Of a stretch of 34,638 bases of DNA, positions 29,599 through 34,638 are shown in pieces. The number at the start of each line of letters is the position of its first letter. Position 1 is the first letter of the stretch. The notes under the pieces were generated by a model that worked only from the letters and a program-made list of their open reading frames with translations, was not told the origin of the DNA and did not search any database. Source of the stretch: a virus. The position numbers and the translations under genes were made by a program. The stretch covers positions 1 through 34,638 of IMG/VR virus record IMGVR_UViG_3300006919_000193; one strand, written 5' to 3'.

Positions 29599-30087
29599 CT
29601 ATAAATTACCCTTTTGGGCGACATCTACTGTTTCTAAGAAGTGTTTTACTGTTCCCTTACCTCCAGCATTATAAAACTGTTTCCAGTATGCTGCCATCCC
29701 ATCTGTATCTTTTGGCAATGGGTGCGGAACTCTATAATATTTTAATCTGCAAAGTAAAATTCCTAACCCTATATTTTCTTCTAACAACTCTTCCATAAGC
29801 TCTTCAGTAGGATAAAGAAGTAAATCTTCTTCTAAATTAAGTGTTTTAGCATAATGCTTAGCTTCTGTTCTTCTAAAGGCTAGATAATTCACACAAATAT
29901 CCCAAGCAGTGAAAGGTTCTACTTGAAAAAATCCTCTTGCAGGACCACCGACTTGTTGTATGTATTTATATTTTGATTCTACTAATCCGGTCAAGAATAC
30001 TAACTCTGATGCTTCCTCGGAATATAAACCGGCTTTCTTTAGAACTTTATCTACAAGTTCTTTCATTTGTTTTAATCGTTGTTTCAT
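29599..30087 (-). CDS. Endolysin (lysozyme/transglycosylase-like)
   Basis: 162 residues from the ATG at 30087, chosen because it overlaps the holin stop (ATGA); the longer frame to 30288 lies inside the holin gene. Motifs: TGLVESKYKYIQQVGGPARG (likely catalytic Glu37), GFFQVEPFTAWDI, YYRVPHPLP and MAAYWKQFYNAGGKGTVKHF. This set occurs in a family of phage lysins with a lysozyme-like SLT fold. It lacks a signal peptide, so release depends on the holin. It would cut peptidoglycan at the end of infection. Confidence 0.85.
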   Translation of the reverse strand: MKQRLKQMKELVDKVLKKAGLYSEEASELVFLTGLVESKYKYIQQVGGPARGFFQVEPFTAWDICVNYLAFRRTEAKHYAKTLNLEEDLLLYPTEELMEELLEENIGLGILLCRLKYYRVPHPLPKDTDGMAAYWKQFYNAGGKGTVKHFLETVDVAQKGNL

Positions 30088-30455
30088 GTCGATTTCTTTA
30101 CTTTCTCGAATGAACGCATACCCCCCAAACCGAGCATCCCTGCCAGTATAGTTGTCAATGTACTCATATCGAACTGTGGTAGATCCATTGGGTGTCCAAA
30201 TGAGAATAATAAGAAAGTAAAAAATGGTTGTAAGACGAAGTGATAACATAATGCTACTCCGCAAGTCCAACCAATGAAAGGTCGCCAACCGGCAACAAAT
30301 AAACTTGTATGACCGGCTTCAACCTTATTAACTTCAAGTTGAGCTTTATTAACTTCTGCAAGAAGTTGAGCTTTCTCTTCTTTATCAAGAGTAAATCTAT
30401 CAACATTGTCTGCGACCTTATCAATTATTCCTGCTATAACATTAAGTTTTGGCAT
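30084..30455 (-). CDS. Three-helix holin (3TM GTA-holin family)
   Basis: 123 residues from the ATG at 30455 with AAAAGG just upstream; a start 19 codons earlier overlaps the neighbouring gene. A charged helical N-terminus (DKEEKAQLLAEVNKAQLEVN) is followed by GWRPFIGW at 56-63 and three membrane helices (about 60-75, 74-88, 100-113), ending GMRSFEKVKKST. This is the pattern of the 3TM holin of gene-transfer agents and many marine phages. It permits endolysin access to the wall; the endolysin gene overlaps its end. Confidence 0.85.
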   Translation of the reverse strand: MPKLNVIAGIIDKVADNVDRFTLDKEEKAQLLAEVNKAQLEVNKVEAGHTSLFVAGWRPFIGWTCGVALCYHFVLQPFFTFLLFSFGHPMDLPQFDMSTLTTILAGMLGLGGMRSFEKVKKST

Positions 30456-30624
30456 CCTTTTTTCCTTTTTGTACACTTTCCAGTGCTTGTACAACCCCTT
30501 GCTTATTAGCAATCTGCATTCTTATCTCTGCAAGAGAAGATTGCAACATCTGAATTTGCTCAGATGTTTGATTGTGTTGTTCTACTAGTGATTCTAATTC
30601 TGTTTTTTGTTCTTCAAGTTTCAT
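30442..30624 (-). CDS. Small coiled-coil lysis-region protein
   Basis: 60 residues from the ATG at 30624 with GAGG seven bases upstream. Nearly all coiled coil (LEEQKTELESLVEQHNQTSE, then IQMLQSSLAEIRMQIANK). It overlaps the holin start. Small coiled-coil proteins of this type sit beside lysis genes in marine phages; role unknown, perhaps a holin partner. Confidence 0.6.
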   Translation of the reverse strand: MKLEEQKTELESLVEQHNQTSEQIQMLQSSLAEIRMQIANKQGVVQALESVQKGKKDAKT

Positions 30625-30640
30625 AGTTTTCCTCAATTAA

Positions 30641-30660
30641 TTAATATTTTGTAATATTAA
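30641..30660 (-). repeat. AT-rich inverted repeat before the coiled-coil gene
   Basis: TTAATATT and AATATTAA form an 8-bp repeat with four bases between. It sits about 16 bases upstream of the lysis-region coiled-coil gene, in a short gene-free stretch (30625-30699). A weak promoter-like TTGAGT and TAATAT pair on the minus strand overlaps it, so local control of the lysis genes is possible. Confidence 0.45.
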
Positions 30661-30699
30661 CAAATACATTAATTAAACTCAACCTTAGATTTGTAAGAT

Positions 30700-31086
30700 T
30701 TATTGTTTTCTGACTTCTTTCCTTATATCTTCCATAATAGTCCTTTCATCAAAACTCATACTGATACCAGGTTCAAAGCGTTTAACTTCTTTACCCTCTT
30801 TTAATACAATAATAGTAGGAACTATTGCAATGTTCCATTCTTTAGCTATTACAGCACCTATATTTTTATTTTCAATATCTATTTCTGCGATATAGCACAA
30901 TTTATCTAATTGTTCTATGCGTACTCTGTTTTGATAATTCCACGATGCGTTTACTTGCACTACTGCACAATTCTGCACATTAAGCAACTGCACATCCTGG
31001 AAACTATCCAAAGATACTGATTGCGAATATAGCGATGATGTAGATAACCCAAGCACCAACAGCCACATATTTATCATATTTTTCAT
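30700..31086 (-). CDS. Exported thioredoxin-fold protein lacking the CxxC
   Basis: 128 residues. A signal peptide (MKNMINMWLLVLGLSTSSLY, cut probably near residues 20-24) sends it to the periplasm. The rest fits a thioredoxin fold: VVQVNASWNYQNR at 42-54 in place of the W-C-x-x-C site, then IVPTIIVLKEGKEVKRFEPG at 88-107 with the cis-Pro90 and Gly turn typical of the family. The active Cys pair is absent; two other Cys are at 40 and 64. It lies upstream of the lysis genes and may serve as a chaperone or lysis regulator, not as a classic disulfide enzyme. Confidence 0.7.
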   Translation of the reverse strand: MKNMINMWLLVLGLSTSSLYSQSVSLDSFQDVQLLNVQNCAVVQVNASWNYQNRVRIEQLDKLCYIAEIDIENKNIGAVIAKEWNIAIVPTIIVLKEGKEVKRFEPGISMSFDERTIMEDIRKEVRKQ

Positions 31087-31098
31087 AACCCTGCCTCA

Positions 31099-31395
31099 TT
31101 AATTATTATTCATTTTTAGTAGAGTGTCATTAATACTTCTTGTGTCTTCTTTAATGTCATCTACTTTTTCTTCAAGCTTTTCTACTTTTTCTTCAGTATT
31201 CATAATGCTATTACGAATCATTTGGTCTTTTAGATCATACTCTGTTCTACTTACTGGTGGCTCAGGAAGCTCTTTAGCTTCTTGAATGTCAGCTTGTAGA
31301 TTAAACCATAACCCAACTACCATAAAGATTGTAACACCAATACTTACTGCAGTTTCTAAACTTAATGTAAATTTTGTATTTTTATTAACTTCCAT
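31099..31395 (-). CDS. Membrane-anchored coiled-coil protein
   Basis: 98 residues: one membrane helix (about 13-32, VSIGVTIFMVVGLWFNLQAD), a Pro-rich linker with PEPPVSRTEYDLKD, then a long coiled coil (KVEKLEEKVDDIKEDTRSIN). I have seen this pattern in marine phages near holin and endolysin genes; a spanin-like or holin-helper function is only a guess. It is 12 bases before the thioredoxin-like gene. Confidence 0.65.
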   Translation of the reverse strand: MEVNKNTKFTLSLETAVSIGVTIFMVVGLWFNLQADIQEAKELPEPPVSRTEYDLKDQMIRNSIMNTEEKVEKLEEKVDDIKEDTRSINDTLLKMNNN

Positions 31396-31404
31396 TTTTA
31401 TCCC

Positions 31405-31677
31405 TTACCATTTCACTTTATTTGCCCAATATGCTGCGCTCATGCGCCCTTTTCTTATGTTTTTTGCGTTTCTTGCTTTAAAGGATCTTCTTCTAGCTTT
31501 TTGAGCAGCTGACCTTGGATTCTTTCCTGCACCTCTGACACCTTGTTGTCCAAACCTAATTAATTTTATTTTATTGCCTGATTTAGCCAACACAGCGTGT
31601 GACTTCTTCGGGTGCTTTGGGGTACGCTTAGGTTTATTATACCCACGAAATTTTATTCCTCTATATGTAACTGCCAT
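31405..31677 (-). CDS. Small basic phage protein
   Basis: 90 residues from the ATG at 31677 (MAVTYRGIKFRGYNKPKRTP), with AGGAT upstream; a start 18 codons earlier overlaps the previous gene. It is very basic. Its middle and end (KLIRFGQQGVRGAGK, RRRSFKARNAKNI, SAAYWANKVKW) follow the layout of a small family common in phages (KLIRFG ... RR-SF-AR-...-A-YWA-K-KW), function unknown, perhaps DNA binding within the virion. Confidence 0.65.
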   Translation of the reverse strand: MAVTYRGIKFRGYNKPKRTPKHPKKSHAVLAKSGNKIKLIRFGQQGVRGAGKNPRSAAQKARRRSFKARNAKNIRKGRMSAAYWANKVKW

Positions 31678-31678
31678 A

Positions 31679-32299
31679 TTACAATCCTGATAGCCTACAA
31701 TTAATTTGTAAATCTGTATTACTAACGCCATTGTTAGTAAATGTTATTGTTCTATCCTCAGCAGTATTTAAATTTCCAGAGTCTGCTTTAACCTCTGCAA
31801 GTTTAAACCTTAAATACAAAGTGCCAGATGTAAATGAAATACCGCTAACAGTATTTCCATACCCACTACCACTATTTGCAGTTCCACTTGTGCCAGGATC
31901 TCCACTTGTTGAATATGCAAACTTTAGCTCTATATTACCATTGCTTGGCTGTTGGCAACTAACACTTGTAGTTCCACTACCGCCAGATAATGTAATGCTT
32001 TTAGCTCCAGACACAACTGAATCTACTGAAAAATCACTACCATCTAATGTATGCAAATTAAAGTCTGCTGGTACATTACTCCAAGAAGTAGTAGACGCAC
32101 TATGATTATAACTATAAAACTCGCTCATGTTATGCGGAGCAGAACCATCTGGTCTATCTCCACTTGCATTGCCAGTATTAATAGTTGCAACAGTACCATC
32201 AGATAAATCTTCTAATGAACTATTCGCTGTGGATCCACTCCTACCAAACTCTCCATTAATATCACTAATGCTTATTTGTCCTGATGAGGTAAGTGTCAT
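31679..32299 (-). CDS. Fibre-like virion protein
   Basis: 206 residues, rich in Ser, Thr, Gly and Asn. The start TLTSSGQISISDINGEFGRS and the later APHNMSEFYSYNH match an N-terminal module of marine phage virion proteins (dIN-EFG ... P-x-x-M-SEFY). The rest consists of beta strands. An AGAGGTAGG ribosome site precedes it. It is probably a tail or capsid decoration, or an adhesin; exact placement unknown. Confidence 0.65.
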   Translation of the reverse strand: MTLTSSGQISISDINGEFGRSGSTANSSLEDLSDGTVATINTGNASGDRPDGSAPHNMSEFYSYNHSASTTSWSNVPADFNLHTLDGSDFSVDSVVSGAKSITLSGGSGTTSVSCQQPSNGNIELKFAYSTSGDPGTSGTANSGSGYGNTVSGISFTSGTLYLRFKLAEVKADSGNLNTAEDRTITFTNNGVSNTDLQINCRLSGL

Positions 32300-32345
32300 T
32301 ACCTACCTCTCATAATACTAATTAGCTTAATTAAATACCCGATCA

Positions 32346-32588
32346 TTATGCGTCTTTAATTTTTTTGTATTCTACTAATTCAGCTTCTACTTCTGCTAAT
32401 CTTGCTTCAAGACTTGCTTTGTTTGCTTCTGCGTCTGCGATAGCTCCATCAAGTGGTTTTGACTCTTGAAAGTCTAATACTTCTACATCATTACCAGATG
32501 AATCTTGCATAGTTCTTGTATGCTTGATTTCAACTATTTTAGATGCTTCAACTGATTCTTGTGCTATTTCTGTAATTACTTTAGCCAT
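32346..32588 (-). CDS. Small coiled-coil protein after the S74 fibre
   Basis: 80 residues. The first half is beta-like (VEIKHTRTMQDSSGNDVEVL) and the second half a coiled coil (KASLEARLAEVEAELVEYKK). It is one base after the fibre gene stop, where many phages have fibre-assembly chaperones; that role is inferred from position only. Confidence 0.55.
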   Translation of the reverse strand: MAKVITEIAQESVEASKIVEIKHTRTMQDSSGNDVEVLDFQESKPLDGAIADAEANKASLEARLAEVEAELVEYKKIKDA

Positions 32589-32589
32589 T

Positions 32590-34638
32590 TTATTCTCCTA
32601 ATTTAACTTTGAGTCCATTTATTTCTTCTTTTAATTCCTTTATTGACTCAATTAATAAAGGTACTAATTTTTCATATTTTACTGCCTTATATCCATCTTC
32701 TCTATCTTCAACGACTTCTGGCATTACCTCTTCTACCTCTTGTGCTACTACACCCACATCGTGTCCTTGATATGTTTCTTGTTTATCGTTCCAGTCAAAT
32801 TCGTATCCAGATAGCTTAGAAATCTTATCTAAAGAATTTTTAATAGGTTTTAAGTTATCTTTTAATCTTTTATCAGACGAAGAATAAGCAATAACATCTG
32901 CTGTCGCACTAATGTTACCTTGCACTATTAATGGTTTATTCATAGTTACACTATTAACACCCCAAGTCTGCAACATAGCACCATTGGTAATATCTCTCAT
33001 ATATAATACATTTTCAGTAGCATTATTGTATTGAAGAAAGTTAGTATTTCCATTTGTAAATGTTACACCATAATTAACTGTCACTCCATTTGGAACATTC
33101 AATCCAGAAGAAGTAAGAACCATTCTATCTGTAGCATCTACTGTAAATCTATGTGCTGAAGGTTCAATAGAAATTCTATCATCATTGTTAGTAGTTCTTC
33201 TAATTTGGAAATCTGCAGAACCATGTCCAGATATAAAGCCACTTGCTACTTGCAAATCTCCTGTTACTACTAAACTTGCATTACCTCCGTCTGCTTGTTT
33301 AACATACAATGTTCCACCACTTGCAACAATACCCGTTGCTGCTCCGTAAGTGCTATTTGAACTACTATAAAAACCTCCACCTTGATTAGTACCAGCTTCG
33401 TAAGCAAAATAACTACCATCAATTAGTGTACTTACTTGTCCATTTTTTTCAACAAGTACAAACTCTCCACCATCGTGAGATAAACCAGCTACTCTTTCCC
33501 AACCATTGCTTGTTAAGTCACCTGCCCAACTACCTGTGCTTAATACTCCAGATGTACTATCTCCATAAAACACATTTCCATCTGTAGCTCTTATAGAACC
33601 ATTAACATCAAGCTTATGTGCGGGAGTGCCAGTACCAATTCCAACCCTTTCATTACCAGCATCAACTCTAACCAAGTTAGTGTCTGTATCTCCCTCAATT
33701 CTTGTATCGCTATCGTGTCCACCCTCATTAATTGTTACACCATATTGTACTGTCATTGGAGAACTAAAATCAGTATTACCATAAATCTGATGATTACCAG
33801 AACCATCTATTTGGTATCTTGTAGTTTCATTTGTTCCAAATCTTAAAGAACGAGAACTTGAATTATGATATATGTGCATTGCATTTCCATCTAATGCTAT
33901 TGCACCAGTATAACCATCACCCTCTACTTTAAATTGTCCAGCTGAACTACTTGACATAGATATATCAACAGCATCTTTAATGTGTAGTTTAGCAGTAGGA
34001 CTTTCTATTCCAATTCCAATATCTCCACCACCCTCTATCATTAATAAAGCGTGACTACCTTGTGCTACTGAAGTATCGTGTGAAGCAGTTGATGTTTTTC
34101 TTGTTACAGCCCAAGCATCATTTGCATATAATGTTCCAGCAAAATATTCTATATCACTTGCTGCATCGTGATAAAATGTTCCTTGTCCACGATAACTTGC
34201 ATCATCATCTGTTCCTTGGAATACAATTTGTCCTTGAGTATAACCATTACCTGCTCCATCTATATAAAGAGTAGTATTGCCTGATGATTTAATTTTTGCT
34301 ACTCCAGCTACATGCAAGAGTTCTTCGGGAGAATTTGTACCTATACCGACTCTATCTGTACTTGCATCTACAAAGAATAGATTAGCATCAGTATCTCCCT
34401 CTACTTTAAAGTTGTAATCTCCACCACCTTCATTAATAACTAAAGCAGTTGAAGCTAATCTAAATCTGTCTACACCATTGTATGTAATTAATAATGGATT
34501 ATTGCTTACATTGATTCTTGAATCTCCTGCAGGGTCGTGTGCATATAACTCTAAATCAGAATTTGCACCAATAATTAATTTTTGATTATCAGAAGATATT
34601 CTTATACTTCCATTAACTTCAAGCTTTTGTCCAGGTGA
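32590..34638 (-). CDS. Tail fibre with S74 chaperone domain, C-terminal part (runs off right edge)
   Basis: 682 residues visible, open through base 34638; the TTG at 34317 is only an internal codon. Fibre repeats of the VGIGT-SP type occur (VGIGTNSPEELLHV, IGIGIESPTAKLHI, VGIGTGTPAHKLDVNGSIRA), each followed by beta-helix-like strands. The C-terminal 100 residues are a peptidase S74 intramolecular chaperone: SSSDKRLKDNLKPIKNSLDK with the Ser and Lys of the self-cleaving dyad, then GHDVGVVAQEVEEVMPEVVE and a coiled-coil end. The chaperone helps trimer folding and cuts itself off. Its N-terminal part is at 1-578. Confidence 0.9.
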   Translation of the reverse strand, partial: SPGQKLEVNGSIRISSDNQKLIIGANSDLELYAHDPAGDSRINVSNNPLLITYNGVDRFRLASTALVINEGGGDYNFKVEGDTDANLFFVDASTDRVGIGTNSPEELLHVAGVAKIKSSGNTTLYIDGAGNGYTQGQIVFQGTDDDASYRGQGTFYHDAASDIEYFAGTLYANDAWAVTRKTSTASHDTSVAQGSHALLMIEGGGDIGIGIESPTAKLHIKDAVDISMSSSSAGQFKVEGDGYTGAIALDGNAMHIYHNSSSRSLRFGTNETTRYQIDGSGNHQIYGNTDFSSPMTVQYGVTINEGGHDSDTRIEGDTDTNLVRVDAGNERVGIGTGTPAHKLDVNGSIRATDGNVFYGDSTSGVLSTGSWAGDLTSNGWERVAGLSHDGGEFVLVEKNGQVSTLIDGSYFAYEAGTNQGGGFYSSSNSTYGAATGIVASGGTLYVKQADGGNASLVVTGDLQVASGFISGHGSADFQIRRTTNNDDRISIEPSAHRFTVDATDRMVLTSSGLNVPNGVTVNYGVTFTNGNTNFLQYNNATENVLYMRDITNGAMLQTWGVNSVTMNKPLIVQGNISATADVIAYSSSDKRLKDNLKPIKNSLDKISKLSGYEFDWNDKQETYQGHDVGVVAQEVEEVMPEVVEDREDGYKAVKYEKLVPLLIESIKELKEEINGLKVKLGE

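Noticed and set aside
29599-30288. Longer endolysin with an N-terminal membrane segment (229 codons)
   Set aside because: The added 67 codons lie inside the holin gene in another frame and lack a ribosome site; the ATGA-coupled start at 30087 is the usual arrangement.
1-34638. tRNA genes, CRISPR arrays, insertion sequences
   Set aside because: No cloverleaf with a TTCGA-type loop, no regular spaced repeats, and no transposase-like frame were found by reading. A tRNAscan or repeat search was not possible here.

Overview
The window is almost a whole genome of an AT-rich marine-type tailed phage, most likely a siphovirus. Evidence for the tail type is a long tape-measure protein, a major tail (tube) protein, and a tail-assembly chaperone pair joined by a -1 frameshift site. 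I see no tRNA, rRNA, CRISPR, insertion sequence, integrase or attachment site. I also find no DNA or RNA polymerase, so the phage probably uses host enzymes for both. Many small proteins look like families I associate with ocean phages of low-GC bacteria; this and the base composition are the only clues to the host. The two window ends lie in the same tail-fibre gene: the C-terminal part runs in from 34638 and the N-terminal part runs out at 1. The molecule is therefore circular or circularly permuted, with only a few bases missing at the join (16 if the fibre repeat is regular).

Layout. A divergent control region at 8366-8678 carries a good minus-strand promoter. Leftward from it run a sigma-like HTH regulator, three tiny basic proteins, the terminase small and large subunits, portal, MuF-like head protein, a basic head protein, scaffold, major capsid, an FmdB-like zinc ribbon and fibre proteins. 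These continue across the join into the S74 fibre, other virion proteins, an exported thioredoxin-fold protein, the lysis genes (coiled coil, 3TM holin, endolysin), head-tail connectors, tail tube, frameshifted tail chaperones, tape measure, tail-tip proteins and small membrane or basic proteins, ending near 19.9 kb. A second minus-strand operon (19.86 to 13.97 kb) starts with an XRE repressor under its own promoter and apparent operator. It encodes an SSB-like protein, a resolvase-like nuclease, an Nmad1 (DUF1599) protein, a GIY-YIG/ribbon-helix-helix fusion, a PD-(D/E)XK exonuclease, a cytosine-5 DNA methyltransferase and a primase-helicase.

The plus strand (8679-14007) holds the accessory block: about 18 short, tightly packed, mostly unrecognised genes in two groups. 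The first group ends at a strong intrinsic terminator (10459-10496). These are probably early host-takeover or counter-defence genes.

Most notable: (1) a 255-codon reading frame wholly nested, out of frame, inside the methyltransferase gene, with its own Shine-Dalgarno/ATG and recognisable PTP-repeat family motifs; (2) a compact structured RNA at 9701-9800 (15-bp stem with three G-U pairs plus an H-type pseudoknot), overlapped by an Arg-rich nine-codon leader ORF; (3) an XRE gene with an apparently leaderless promoter and an embedded palindrome; (4) the A-AAA-AAG frameshift site in the tail chaperone gene; (5) long G-tracts in essential genes of an AT-rich genome; (6) near-identical gene-junction sequences in the accessory block.
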